Assembly (NCBI GenBank): GCA_030340625.1
Contig: JAOPHQ010006596.1
Span: 62,001-126,000, forward strand
DNA from: Merluccius polli
Lineage: Eukaryota; Chordata; Actinopteri; Gadiformes; Merlucciidae
Length of the DNA stretch: 64,000 bases
Direction of reading: 5' to 3'
How positions within the stretch are numbered: position 1 is the first letter of the stretch; each line of letters starts with the position of its first letter. The position numbers and the translations under genes are program-made. Positions 24,014 to 38,357 of the stretch are shown here, piece after piece. The notes below the pieces were generated by a model. It searched no databases and was not told the DNA's origin. It was given only the letters and a program-made list of their open reading frames with translations.

Positions 24014-24189
24014 TAAATCAAACGTCAAAAATATCAATCAAAACTAGCAGCATATACTCTCTAGCCTGCCATCAACCTGTTGAATCAAAATGGTAGAACA
24101 ACCAACCCTATATAGGAAATGACCTGGAGTTAACCAATAGACAGGTAAATCAACTAAACTAAACTAAATTAATTTGCAAATTTGACTGA

Positions 24190-24193
<4 letters not shown>

Positions 24194-24256
<63 letters not shown>
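24194..24256. repeat. (AT)n microsatellite
   Basis: About 31 uninterrupted AT units. Confidence 0.97.
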
Positions 24257-24259
<3 letters not shown>

Positions 24260-25145
24260 AACTAATTACACAAACAACCCAAAGTATTCAGATTGCAAAG
24301 AAAAGGCATTCACGAGTACAGAATAGACTATTATAAACCCCTAAATTTCCATGCACCCCTCCTGTCACTTCCAGTAGTTCCCTCCTGGAACTTTAAAAAC
24401 AGTGAACAGCTTGGGGGTTGCAGACAAGACAGTAAGTAAACAATTGATAAACATTGCAATAAACTATATTCATGACTGCTACCTTTATTGATATTGTATA
24501 CACATGTACCTGTATATATCACTACTCATCATCCCATTGTGGGAGTGCCAATTAATATCACATTTATTTTTCTTCATTACAGGGAATGCGAGTTGCAGAC
24601 TTTCCGACTCTGCAACACACACACACACACACCAACAAACCAATAAACAGATATGAATGATTATCTTGTGTCCTTACTGTGAAAATAATAATGTGTTATG
24701 AGTACAATCATAACGATAGATGCATATAACTCAGCTGCACAGTTAGTCACATGGCATTGGTAAGGGTGCGCACCTCCGTTACATTTGCCCAGAAGATGTA
24801 TTCATGCTTGTCCCCATTGAAAAATAACTTTCCCCAGAACACAGCCACAATCCCCATTCCAAAAAAAAGAAAAGAAAATTGTTTGTAAATACTGCTTTAC
24901 AGATACGCCATAGTAAGGCCTGGACTATACAAATGTTCCCTTTCTCCAACTTTGTCATGGTTTCTATCAAGCACTGCAATGGAGCAGAGGGATAAATCAA
25001 ACAAGACGCTAGTTTTCACACTATAAAAATGCAGATTTCCTCCACTCTAATACTACTGCTTTTATCTATTGTGCTTACTTTAATGTGATTTACTCTTTTT
25101 ACTTCAAAGACCTTGAAATATTCCTAGCTTCAGTTTTTATTTGTC

Positions 25146-25150
<5 letters not shown>
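24257..25150. other. No supported gene
   Basis: AT-rich sequence with a small (CA)n near 24617-24632 and chance frames only. Confidence 0.55.
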
Positions 25151-25204
<54 letters not shown>

Positions 25205-25211
25205 CTCTCTA
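25151..25211. repeat. (CT)n microsatellite with TATC interruptions
   Basis: About 46 bases of perfect CT, then CTATCTATCTCTCTCT. Confidence 0.95.
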
Positions 25212-25439
25212 CCCTTCGTTACGCGCTCTGTGTCAAATAAACTCTTAAGTTTTAGAGCTTGAATAAAACCTCGGCCCTGAAATCAGAGCTGCAGACAATG
25301 AGTGCACTCAAATCAAAACCAGTATTTCAATCAGAACAGGGGCCAATTCATTTTGAGTGGGTGCCTTCCTATGTCATGTTATGCATAGAAATGAAACAAC
25401 TTCAGAACAGCCTACAATATTTCAGATGAACTGGGATGT

Positions 25440-25518
25440 GAGTAATAAGAAAATAGTATTGAAGGAATATGATTCAAGTCCTTGGATACAGCCGTTGTCA
25501 AGGCAACAGCCAATGAAA
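25440..25518 (+). repeat. Copy A of a 79-bp dispersed repeat (inverted partner at 28803)
   Basis: The segment running from GAGTAATAAG to CAACAGCCAATGAAA matches the reverse complement of 28803-28881 at 75 of 79 positions, with no gaps. Flanks on both sides lose similarity quickly, apart from scattered words. The family was not recognised. Confidence 0.85.
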
Positions 25519-26801
25519 CCCAAAGGGGATGCAATATCTATGCAATGGCACAGAATTATCGGGAGAGTGGCCACACAACCTTGTTAGGAATCAGTCATAT
25601 TTATTATATTTTATTTTTTTCATTTCAATGTTGCAAAATGTAACAACTACATGGATGGGGTGTCGTATACTTTATGCATTTAATCCCAGGAATGCTGGAT
25701 GTCACTGGCTAACCTACTTTTGTCACAGGGAGAGTTATGTGCCTCATAGAGAGCTCAGTGAAGTTGGCCAGCCAGCGCCCTGTCAAATGATGCTCCATGT
25801 ATCAAGCATTACAATGAGGAGGCATGATGAACAGTGAACGGTAAAACCTTTCCTCTTTCCGGCCACCTTTTTCTTCTGCAGTATGCCTTGCTTTCAATCT
25901 TGTTTCTTTTCATGTTTTAAAAGTATTTGTAGTGATTTTTCAACAATGCAGTCAAATATATCAGTTTTTTTTTACTCTCTTTGGCTGACATTTAAAGAAT
26001 GGAACAGAGATGCAATATGAGGTCTGTTGTCAGTTTTCTTAGTGCTGTTGGTTTGGCGAAGCATAATTATTGAGATTGTCTATGCTAATGTATATACTCA
26101 CTATCAGACAGCCATATTAGTTTACACATGCAAAAGTAACACGCCGTTTTGCTTAAATGAATGCACATTTTTCTGCTAAACCGTAATCTTTCAATCAAGG
26201 CATTTGCCTTATTCAATTACAGTTAAACAATTAGTTTAACGATCCGGCTATACACATTGAATCACATGACTGTTAAATTCACAAGCAACACTGGGCTGGG
26301 GGAGGGGTACCACGATCAGGACATAATGAAGATTGTTATTTCTGTCCTTAGGAGCATGCAAAGGTTTACAGAGAAATATGAATATGCTACAATACAATAA
26401 TAAGCCAGCAAACTTTCAAACTAGATTTATTTTAGAGTTAATTCAGAACAAAATGTTTTGGTGATCTTTAGCTCAACTATTCCTGGCATTGGAGGATGGG
26501 ATTCAAGGTTCAGGTAGCTTGCCATCAAGCCGTCATGCTGTATCGCAGCAGCAACACAAAGAGATCTGTTGTTCGTGTCACACTATTTTGACTGCCTCTA
26601 CAGGCGGTCCTAACCTCATAGAAAACACAACCTCTTGCATCTCACATTTGGCAAAGCTCACAATGTTGCACTGCCAATCAACCAACAGAATGCAGTGAAT
26701 CCCTTTGAGACTAACTGTGATCAATGGCTATATAAATATGTGACATCTGATCGTAACCCCCTTGTGGGCCAAATACAACATCTCTGTAGATTGAATGATA
26801 T
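25519..26801. other. No supported gene
   Basis: Non-coding in appearance. A TATA-like word (GGCTATATAAATATG) lies at about 26726, 70 bases before the candidate LTR, but no transcript can be inferred from it. Confidence 0.5.
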
Positions 26802-27770
26802 TGTGATGGTCAGCTGGTGAGCTGATCAGCTGTTCTGAACTCTGGGACTGGAGAGCCTGATTGAGCTGATCGGCTGCAGCCGTGTGTGATTGCGCACCTG
26901 TGGATGCTTGACTCTGGGACTGAAAAGAGGGAGCAAAGCATTGTTTGTCGTCGTGTCTGGAGAGCGCACTGTCTGTCCCATGTGTGGCTGCGTTCACTCT
27001 GGGAGGGAGGGTGTCGTCCGCAGCTGATAGGGTTGCCGACGATGAAGATAGCTGAGTAGGGGATTCAGTCTGAATTATCAGTGTCAGGAGGGGAGGCTCG
27101 CGCTTCCTTTAGGTAGCTAGGGTCGGGGAATAGGAGCGCCAGCCGCCACCGCTCTCCAGCTCTGCTGTTGCCTCCAGCACGCCGCTGTGGGCTTCTGTCA
27201 CCTGCTGCTGCTGCTGTTTGTCTGCCTGCTGCAAACCTGTGCCGTCCGAGGAAGCTGTGGTCCCCCGGGGAGTTGGAGGGTGCCACAAGCTTAGACCCCA
27301 GGGGGGGTCTCGCCGAACCCGCAAGTTCAGTTAAACCTTTTTATGAACTCTTTGTTTTAATGCTTTGGGTAGAGGCGGGGAGTAAAGCGGGAGGGACTGA
27401 CGTGTGCCAGGTTGGGGGTGGCACAGGGATTGGCTCCAGTATACGGTTAGGGTTGTGGCTATTATTGTAGTGTTGTTTGAAGTGCATCCCCGGGTTTGCA
27501 GTGACTGCTCCTCTGCTGTGGTGTGTTGTGCACCGTTTTGGTGGTAAATTGTGCTGTGTGCCTCTTATAATGAAGTGTTTTGTGGCACCGTTTTTATAGT
27601 GACGTCTACACCTGCCTGTGTTGCCAGTGCTGGCGCTCCCTGGTGGTAACTCGCCCCCCCTCTTAGAACCTGTGTCTTATCCCTTTTTAATAATTAAGTA
27701 AATAAAGATTGTGTAATGATTGCCTAACCTCTGAGTGTTTTATGTGCTGGTGCATCTGACATCCCTCACA
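26802..27770 (+). mobile_element. Candidate LTR, about 970 bp, weakly supported
   Basis: Starts TGTGATGGTC and ends ATCCCTCACA, so the tips are inverted (TGTGAtGG versus TGTGAgGG). It is GC- and CpG-rich in the 5' half, unlike its surroundings. Near the 3' end it carries AATAAAG (about 27703) followed by a TG-rich stretch, as LTRs do. It also includes a (CTG)5 run near 27203 and a 7-bp hairpin AGACCCC/GGGGTCT near 27292. There is no target duplication (GATAT versus AGTAC), so it could instead be a decayed LTR end or a non-repetitive GC-rich segment. Frames of about 100 codons here have no motif. Confidence 0.35.
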
Positions 27771-28030
27771 AGTACCTACAATTATTACAATATAAAGAGG
27801 GCACCACAAATTAATTGATCAGACACCAGTTTATGCAATTGTTTGAGTAATGCTCAGCACAATAAAATATAATAGGGCGATTATCACAGAGGTGTAATAG
27901 CAGGGCCGTTTATGACCTCCTGGAGGTCCTAAGCCACATCCTACTTGCCCTTCTATACCCCTTTCACAGTAGGAAACACACCGGTGTAGCTCATAACACT
28001 AATTATGGCCTGTTTGACTTAGATACAGCA
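27771..28030. other. No supported gene
   Basis: Short AT-rich spacer; nothing recognised. Confidence 0.5.
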
Positions 28031-28881
28031 GTACAAGTCAAGTAAATATACACTGACCATGCTGGTGCTGTGACAGACATAAGTGGTGAAAATTGGTTAC
28101 CAATAAAGGGACTTCTCCGTAAATTATTTTAGGTTGATCAAATGAACAAGATGGCCACCAAGTGTTTTTATACGATAGGCCATGCACACAACTGGGACTC
28201 ATCCCCATATTGTAGATATGGTTTAGTGGTGTACTTTGGAGTGTATGTGTCAAGTTTGGTGATTATTGATCATGCCGGTTCATGTGGATATGCATATATG
28301 AAAATATAGCATTCACTGTGCCCCTTATGGTTTAATGTAGCTATGGCTCATACAGAGTGAAGGGTTGCTGGGGTAGTCCTTGAAACCTGTAGCAAATTTC
28401 ATAAAGATAACAAAGTAATTTGTAATGGCGCTATAACCAGTCTTGTTAGAGAGGTTAAGTGAAAGGCCACACCCACTTAGAAGGTATTTAGTCAATGGTG
28501 TTCATATTGTTTACTTAATTCAATAAACAAAATGGTTGGTTTGTTAAGACTGAGATGTTGAAGCTCCACCCCAAGTTTGGTGTTGATCGGTGAATGTGTC
28601 TAGGAGTTCTACTTGGTGATGGTGGAAAATCCATCAAACAGACTTTAATGGTCTCATTCACTTTTTTGTTCAGTATGGTTGGTTGCACCTGTGTACCATG
28701 TTTGGTACTTCTAGGACACCTGTACTGGACGTTATGAACTGTTAACTGGCTCTACCCCACCTTGCCTTGCTCAAAAACCCTGGCACTGCATGTGAGTTTG
28801 CATTTCATTGGCTGTTGCCTTGACAACTGCTGTACCCAAGGACTTGAATCATATTCCTTCAAAACTATTTCCTTATTACTC
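28031..28881. repeat. Probable interspersed repeat of unrecognised family, includes copy B of the 79-bp repeat
   Basis: Non-coding sequence with recurring phrases: CAAGTTTGGTG occurs near 28251 and 28573, and a related CATGTTTGGTACTTCTAGG near 28697. Such paired phrases are typical of old duplicated non-autonomous elements. Its right end (28803-28881) is the reverse complement of 25440-25518 at 75 of 79 positions, showing that at least this part is dispersed. No terminal inverted repeat or target duplication found. Confidence 0.4.
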
Positions 28882-30770
<1,889 letters not shown>

Positions 30771-30802
30771 ACATTTCTGTCTTGTCTTGTCTTGTAACAC
30801 AT

Positions 30803-30847
30803 TTTTCCTTAGGGACAACAAAGATTTTTGAACTTTGAATTTGAACT
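30803..30847 (+). mobile_element. 3'-terminal LINE tail remnant
   Basis: The short block TTTCCTTAGGGACAACAAAG followed by TTTGAACTTTGAATTTGAA has the form of fish LINE 3' ends: a conserved word, then a decaying simple tail. No RT sequence precedes it, so only the extreme 3' end was copied or survives. Confidence 0.5.
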
Positions 30848-31739
30848 AAGGCATTGTTTTGGAACTATAAGTGTCATCAGTTGGGAACCACACAAGGACA
30901 ACAAATTGCTACCACACTTATTGTATGCGGTCGTAGCGAATATGATGACTGTGAATTAGATACCGTGATTGAGTTGTATTCTGTGATATTTCTTCATAAA
31001 GAGTAAACGGCATGCCTACAGTTTTACAATATAATTCAATGCAGTTCCATTAACCATGTTTATATTTAAATGTAACCCAAACAAGTTAACTTAAGGGACG
31101 TTTGATCAACAAATAAAAACAAAGTAAGTTTGTATTCTTTTTGCATCTCTGTATTATAGGTTGAAACATTTTCTTATTCTTGCAGTATACATTAACTATT
31201 GAAATCAATTGACCAAAAGCCAAACCCTAAACAAGTTATGACAGACATTGTGTTTGTGTTGATAAATTGTGGATACTCGAGATTTAAGTACTTTTAAGCC
31301 AGTATTTTCCACCATTCTCCATTCACTGTTTGTTCTATTTTTATCATTTTACGTAAGATGTTGAACACTTTGTTCTTGATACAAAAACCCCTTCAAAATC
31401 ACTGCCGAAGGGCGTAGGTATGAAGAACCCCAGTGACTGCTGCTTAGTTTGGAGTACAAAGTGCAGCATAAGCTCTTAAAAAAAGTCCTCCTTCACTACT
31501 AACTTTTCTCCGACATGATGATGAAGTTGGCCTCTGTCCACCTACACAGGTGTAAAGATTATTTTGGCTTGTCTTCTCTTTTCCTCTCTTCTCCATGCTC
31601 TCCACTTCCTCAGAAATGTCAAATTATTGCATCATCTTAGAAGTAGTATATTTAGCAACAGTATGTAATAAAGTGCTAAATGGCCATACTGACTGATGGT
31701 GTCAAGCTGTATAACACATGTAATGTGTTTAGCCGATAC
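30848..31739. other. No supported gene
   Basis: AT-rich sequence without coding or transposon signals. Confidence 0.55.
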
Positions 31740-31775
31740 TAGGGCTGAGCCCGAATATTCAAATATTCACATTTG
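31740..31775. mobile_element. Isolated hAT-like terminus
   Basis: TAGGGCTGAGCCCGAATATT followed by CAAATATTCAC resembles the TAGGGCTG terminus and the subterminal GAATATTCG words of the hAT element at 61083. I found no matching right end or 8-bp duplication downstream, so this is at most a broken element. Confidence 0.3.
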
Positions 31776-34164
31776 TTTGTTCAGTAGGTAGGCAGACAGA
31801 CTTTAAACAAACTGGTTGTAATAATATATAATAATACAATGTATTAAATGTTCTCTGGTTCTCCCCAGGATTTTGTTTTACATGGTGGTGCTCCCACTAG
31901 TTTCTTGCGGCTATAAAAATATGAGGTTGCGGCAAGCGAGGGGAGGGGGGTTAATGCTTTTAGAAGGGTTTTTATATAACAAACATAAGCCATTTAGCAG
32001 CTATTGCAATGTTTAATCGACGCCAAAAGATACCAAAAATCCCTACCTACTAATAATAACATGTTGGTATTTTAATAAACATTAATAGAACAGGTAGCGA
32101 TCTGCGAATTTCTTTTCTGGCGATCTGTCACCCACTAAAGCACCTGTGTGATTTCTCTCCGGGTGAATAGCGCTCGTCCTGCCGTTCAATTTCATCAAAA
32201 CTTTGCACAATGTTCAAACCACCTATTTGCTCTGTTATAATTGGAAGTAGGCTTACTCTCATACTATGGAGCCATGTATCTTCTGAATCGTTTAGGCTAC
32301 ATTGAAGCTCTGCCGTAATCAAGTCGGACTCGGGCCGATGAGTGGATCCGAAAGCCACTGACATCCACGCAGCAGTCGTACATGATATTGTAGTTTTGCT
32401 TTTTGTGTTATATAAAATAATGCTGTGGAAATGAAAAGGAGTAGCAATCAGTTGATAAAAATGCGGTTCTGCAGCAGTGGCCTCCGCCAGCTGGCAGGGT
32501 ATATTAAATTCAAGACACTATGAATTTACTTTTGTTTTTCTTTTCTTTTTTTCAATATTCTAATATTAATTTGGAAAAACCTAACAATTATCCAAAGCCT
32601 GATATTTATTTTTTAGATTCAGATATATATTTTTGAAGGGCAGTGGCTACCTTTTCAAAATGTCCTTCTGTTCAGTACACTTGCGTATAATGTTAGCATA
32701 TATGCGTATGAATTAGGCCTCATACAGATGTCCAGATGTTCTGCAGCAATAGTACTCTCTGGTAATACTTCTCTGTTGATGCTTGTTCCAGAGGGGACGT
32801 CTAGGACAGCAAGCCCAGTGAACGTGTGAACTCGGTGGGCGGTTTGCTAGCACTGCTGTCGCCGACGCCCTCTGCATGTGTTGACAGGGACCTTAAAGTG
32901 GTGATGAACTATGGCCCAGACAAAAGTAAACTGTAAAAGTCAATACAGACGACCCCCACGACATCAACACTTTGACTTGGTTTTCTGTTCACTTTCATAA
33001 CAAACAGCAATATACATAGGCCTATGCTAAGTGTCACTTTTATATTACAATACACAATATATACATATTTACAGTGTGCCCAGGTTTTGCCTAACCACTC
33101 TCAAGAGTCAAGAGTGCATGTTATTCCCATATCCATGTGCACTTTCTTGGCTAGGCTAATTGGAAAGCGTACATTTCCCATAGGTGTAAGTGCAGGGTCA
33201 GTGATAAACGTACCTCTAGGCCAAAGTCAGCTGGGATAGGCCCCATCCCCTGACTCCAACCTGGACTAGTGGGTGGAGAGGATGATTGCGTTTTGTTTTA
33301 AGTTTAATTTTATAATGACTACGCAAGATTCCTGTTGAGAATAAACACTGTTATGTATGTGTATCTATGTCTAAATGCCTGAACGCAATGTCTCGACCAT
33401 ACTTCAATTGAATGTTCAATGTAATTGTATTACATGAAAATGAAATATGAATACATATTGTTGTATTGTTATTTGAATGTGTTCATCACATTTAGGCAAA
33501 ATAACATTACCATAGAAACATGAAGAATAAAACAAATAATATTGAATCCATTGTTAATGGAACAACATTGGATTCTGAAGTAGGCCTATTACGTTGATGT
33601 ATTCACTGTTAATTCATCTTAAATGGCTAGGGCAGCACATTTGCAGACATCCATGCCCTCTTATAATTCACTGGGTTTTTCTACAAACAACATGCTCACC
33701 ATTGTTATAGAAGTACCCACATTACTGTTAGTTGTTGCTCACTTAACATATGTCGCTGCTCAATTAGCATTTACAACAGCCGCGACACAAAACATGTTGC
33801 ATTAAGCTTAATAATTTAAGGAATTACAGAGGGCTTGGCAGTAGCAGTATAATCGAATAACAGAAATTGCAAATAATCTCTATGTCTGTTGTACAAATTT
33901 CTGAATTAATTAAGTAAATTAACATCACAATTGAGGGAGTACAATTGTGTTTTCCAGTCATTACAAGTGGTACCATCTACAATTTTTCTGTTCTACTATT
34001 TGGTTCCAAATAAATGCTACAATAGACCTTCTTAAAGAAGTGTTGTTGTAGGACTTGACTTCACTAGTTTAGTCTACTACCCGTGTCCTGGTACATTAAA
34101 GGAGCAGACCCATATTTAGTGGTATGAGTGACACCTGTGTTTGATGACGCCTCTGTGAAAAGCT
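31776..34164. other. No supported gene
   Basis: Mostly AT-rich. A 78-codon minus-strand frame (32128-32364) and two plus-strand frames of 71 and 60 codons (33024-33239, 33623-33805) have no motif. A more GC-rich stretch around 32780-32890 was not identified. Confidence 0.5.
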
Positions 34165-34167
34165 ATA

Positions 34168-34799
34168 AGCTGTGTCTCAATTCAGGGGCTGCATCCTTCG
34201 AAGGACACGATCTACGAAGGCATGGCCTTCGTAGACCGCAAAGGCCGAACCGAGCGTTGTTAAATGAGACAGTCTGGTCTACGGAGGATTTCCTATTTGC
34301 GTCAGCAGCTGTTCCGGCCCTCACCCTTGCGTCACGAAGCACCGCTCCTGTCGCCTAGCAACCCTGACAGCTGCAGTTGACAATCAGGACACAGCAAGAA
34401 ATAAAGTATTATCTTAACAACAGTTAGTTAACGTAGTTTATATGGCTAATGTCATTTAACTTTGACAATATAATGTTGTATTTAAAATAACCCTAACCTT
34501 ACTTTAATGTTAAAAAATGGTTTTAAAAAGTGTAATCGTGCCCGCTGGATGATGGGGATGGATGGGGATGCCAATGGATGGGGGATGCCATTTTCAACAT
34601 CACCAACACGCAATGCATCTTGGGATAGGTTTGGACGCAGGATCCATCTGTTGGGTCCTTTGAATTTGGGAAAAGAAGGCATTTCTAGGCCGCATTTGGA
34701 GGAGCCTTTGAAAGAGGACAGCCTTGTCGCGCCGCGGTGACGCAATCGGTCTTCAAATGCAGCCTTCGAAGGATGCAGCCCCTGAATTCAGACACAGCT
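34168..34799. mobile_element. MITE, 632 bp, with 37-bp terminal inverted repeats
   Basis: The left end starts AGCTGTGTCTCAATTCAGGG and continues into a GCATCCTTCGAAGG block. The right end is its reverse complement over 37 bases with one mismatch. Both sides carry the trinucleotide ATA (34165-34167 and 34800-34802), a possible 3-bp target duplication that would suit PIF/Harbinger-like transposition; a 2-bp TA-type event cannot be excluded. Just inside the left end lies a second fold-back, 11-bp arms at 34211-34221 and 34225-34235 with a 3-base spacer. No transposase frame. The opposing frames of 77 and 87 codons at 34482-34745 look like chance frames in GC-rich sequence. Confidence 0.85.
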
Positions 34800-34802
34800 A
34801 TA

Positions 34803-37288
34803 GTTCATGAAAAGACGACACGGCTGTGAGAGGCGAGACAGGTGTTGCTCTTCAAGAGGTGAGCATGATTATTCATGCTGCGTGGCACCTGTAGCAAGAT
34901 TAGTGCTTCTACAAGGGAAAGAAGCAAACAAAGTTCTGTAAACTATAATATAACCATGTTCCCAATCCACTAAGTTTGGATAACAAACTTAGTGTTTCTT
35001 GGATTGTGGCTTTGACTTCCTTCAATTTTACTATGCAACTCTGTCTGGAAATACAGGGGCAAACAACTTTTCCTAGCTTATTGGTGAATATGAGTTTGGC
35101 TGTTTAAAACACACACGTTCAACATAGTGGAAATAGTAGGCCTACTATTGCATTTGGATGTGCATTACTGAATAAACTGCATATTTTTTATATGGTATAT
35201 ATTTTTTTGGTGTATGACCCATTCATTTGTGGTACCCTCTTTAAACCTTATCTCAACTCTAGAGCGATTAACATCATTCAGTATATAATGTATTCAGCCC
35301 TTCACAATTAGAAGGATCAAATTATAAAGGGCTAGGGTTGTGTTTTAAAAGAATAGCACTATCTGTAACTTCACCCAAAACTACATAGTTTCTTTGGTGA
35401 ATGTTGTATTTTAAGAAGCCTTGTGCTCCCCTATATGCCCTCCACTGCTCCTAGAGGCATAGTGCCACACTTGGTTGAAGCAGGATTTGAGCAGGAAGAG
35501 CAACAACTCATTCATCTTAACCACTGGACACTGTAGAATAAACTGATGCCATCTGAAGGGGCATAGCTATTGAGTCTGAGATATGTTTACGCCTTGTAAT
35601 ATGCAGTTAGGGAGGGAATCCATCACTGGGCGATTCATGTTACAAATCCATACAACTAGAAACATTGCTTTTAAATCATCCCATTGAGATTATGTACTTG
35701 GCACACATTTAAGCCAATATCACATTGTCTGACATTTGTGCAATGATATACATGCTTTGTACTCTTTCTTGATCTTCACACAGTACACAAGATGAAGAGC
35801 ATTTAATTCAGCAACATTCAAGAGAACATTTGTCTTATTTTGAGTTTCACATTTGTTTGGGTTTATCTAAAAATCATACTTGCTTTTTAGATAAACCCAT
35901 TAGATTAGGCCATATAAACCATTTATCTCTACACATGCAACGCAAGAAAGAAATATGCTCTCTTTTTATGTCCATGTACCTATTTGCATGCAGATAAAGA
36001 GAAGGGTCTGTCTTGGTTGTTTTTTTGCAGTGACCAAATGAAACATGCTCTCACTAGACGTCTACATGGAGCACATTGCTGGGTGATGGAATCAGTGTGT
36101 TTAGTTGTTGGGCCCTAATCTCCAGGCCCAGACACTGGTTTTTGGAGAGAGTTGAATTTATACCATGATTCCCCAGAAGGCAAGATTAACAAGATTAAGA
36201 TGAATTAAGATTTATGCTCAGAATTGATACAAATACACATTTTACATATGATATTGCCCCTGACAAACTGTCTAGTAAACCTCATCCAATACTTTTATTT
36301 ATTAAAGTTTGTATCCACACATGTAAATATAATTAAACAAACGCATATTCATGTTCCTGCTAATATGTACACTAAAGTTGGTACCCGAACTTTAATTTCT
36401 CAAGTACACTTTAATTTCTCCTGAGCTAATTAACTAATAATGTACACCTTAAAGACAAAAACCCTATTAAATTACTATTTAAATCCTTTCTTCTACCATG
36501 TCTTTTTGATAAAAAATATGCTGCTTATATGAACACATTAACAGCTACTTAGAATATGACACTCATTATCCTGAAGCACTCACTGTGTCTGTATTCAGGG
36601 TTTTCTTTTGTTGCTACAGCTTGTTAGATGACCTTAGATGTCCTTTTGAAGTGGTTAATGCAATGTGCCTAGATGTGTAAAAAACAACAACTTAGAATAA
36701 TAACAATGGTTAATCTGCATCCAACATAAATCAATAAAATAGGATCCACTAGCATTATACTGTGTACTGAGTACAAATCTAAAGAAAAATGGTTGAAAAA
36801 TACAATTCAAAGAGAAGGTAATGTATCTTTAGAAATAATATCTAAAACTTTGCTGATTCACACCATAAACAGGTACTCTCCCACCCACACACTGTTAGCC
36901 ACACATCTTTCATTCTCAAGAAATGATGGAAAATGCAATGTGTGAATGTACATTGTTCTCTCCTCACCACCCAGGTTTATGTTGTTGTACACAAAACCTG
37001 AGAAGAAGATGCTGAGAGATTAAAAAAACCCAATACATTGGTGCGTATTGCCATTTTCTTATATAACCTACTTACTGAGAGAGTGCATAAATATCCAGCA
37101 AATACTACCAAAGCACATTCTTGCATAGCATCACACCCCATAGGATTATATCTAAGAAATTGGCAAACTTCTTCAACATCATTTCACCCAATCACTTTGA
37201 CACAATATTTAGAGGTGACTTGAAAAAAAGTGAAAAAAAAGTGGGAAAAAAACGAATGGAACTCAGACGTGAGTAATTGGTTTTCATG
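34803..37288. other. No supported gene; perfect 16-bp hairpin at 35858-35899
   Basis: Long AT-rich stretch with no exon or transposon recognised. The hairpin is listed separately. A direct repeat of ACTTTAATTTCTC occurs near 36388 and 36408. A 66-codon frame at 36224-36424 has no motif. Confidence 0.5.
35858..35899. repeat. Perfect inverted repeat, 16-bp arms, 10-base spacer
   Basis: The arms are 35858-35873 (TGGGTTTATCTAAAAA) and its exact complement at 35884-35899. It is far too long to be a chance match at this spacing, yet I find no transposon ends around it. As RNA it would form a short hairpin, below the usual length of a microRNA precursor. Confidence 0.9.
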
Positions 37289-37314
37289 AGTGTGTGTGTG
37301 TGTGTGTGTGTGTG
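37289..37314. repeat. (GT)n microsatellite
   Basis: About 13 GT units. Confidence 0.92.
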
Positions 37315-37394
37315 GACATTTCTTTTTTGGATAGTTTTAAGTGCATCATACATTCTCTTTCAGCTCCCCATGGACCTCACCTCAACGCCTTGCT

Positions 37395-37412
37395 CCCCCC
37401 CCCCCCCCCCCC
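37395..37412. repeat. Poly-C run of 18
   Basis: Eighteen C residues; Pro-rich frames over it are artefacts. Confidence 0.95.
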
Positions 37413-38046
37413 GCAGGGATCCCTCTCTGTCGCAGCTGGCGACAGGTGTCACGTCTTTTGATGTTTGAGAAGTTGACGTATGCGGGTCCCAGGGCATCCA
37501 CACTTACCAGCCAGTCTTATCTGGCTGCAGATGAAAGAAGGATCTGTCAGGGGTTGCCATTCAAGGCATATACCTGCATGCATTAGGAGGAACGTAGAGA
37601 GGACGCGAAGACCTGGAAGTGTGGCTGCTGCTTGACTTTGTAGCACTTAGGACATGTATTGTATACCTGGCTTGCACTCACCAGGTTCTGCTGTCGCTCT
37701 CTCTCCACTGAAGATGTTTAGCAATAGAGGCACGCTGTAGCATGTATCCCCCATGGAGGAGTTTTCCTAAAGTTGAGAACTTTGAGTCGTATATTGTTTG
37801 AACACAGTATTTTCTATGTGCTGTGAAGGACCCAATGGATTTTATGGTGTGACAAAAATATACATTTCCACTGTTCCGAATACACCCTAGACTGTTGAAT
37901 ATATGTTCCTATGTTCATACACCCTTTGTGAAACCATGTTAAATATTGTGTTAAATTTGAATGCAATATAAATACAATACAATTGTAATTTTATTTGAGT
38001 ATTTATTATATTACAATTGTATTGAAATAAAATGGCTGTATATTTC
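37413..38046. other. No supported gene
   Basis: No motif in the 81-codon plus-strand frame (37341-37586) or its opposing frame. Nothing else recognised. Confidence 0.5.
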
Positions 38047-38090
38047 ATTATTATTATTATTATTATTAGTAGTAGTAGTAGTAGTAGTAT
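38047..38090. repeat. Compound (ATT)n(AGT)n microsatellite
   Basis: About seven ATT units pass directly into about seven AGT units, so the boundary is a single-base phase change in a trinucleotide array. Confidence 0.93.
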
Positions 38091-38357
38091 TGTTATTGTT
38101 ATTTTTATTTTTTAAAGTCCTTCTTCGTCAGCTTCTGTTGCCGGAAGGAGTCTATCATAAAAAAGCTGACTGCTCTTAAAGGTTGTTCTTGACTGATAAA
38201 AGGTCTGCCATTTCCTCTCATTTAGTTTGCAACCCATTCCCCCATTCATGCCACATAGCTACCTCCCTCTTTTCCCTGGATAGCTGTGTGTCTAAACCCT
38301 TATGACATCACTCTGCATGAGATTTCCCATCTCCTGACAGATAGCAGAACCATGGCT

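Noticed and set aside
31740..33300. A full hAT element starting at the TAGGGCTG tip
   Set aside because: No matching right end and no 8-bp duplication found; only the tip is reported, at low confidence.
35440..35560. Possible tRNA-derived SINE (words like GGATTTGAGC and TCTTAACCACTGGACAC)
   Set aside because: The words resemble a tRNA-like half, but no complete B box, tail or target duplication could be found.
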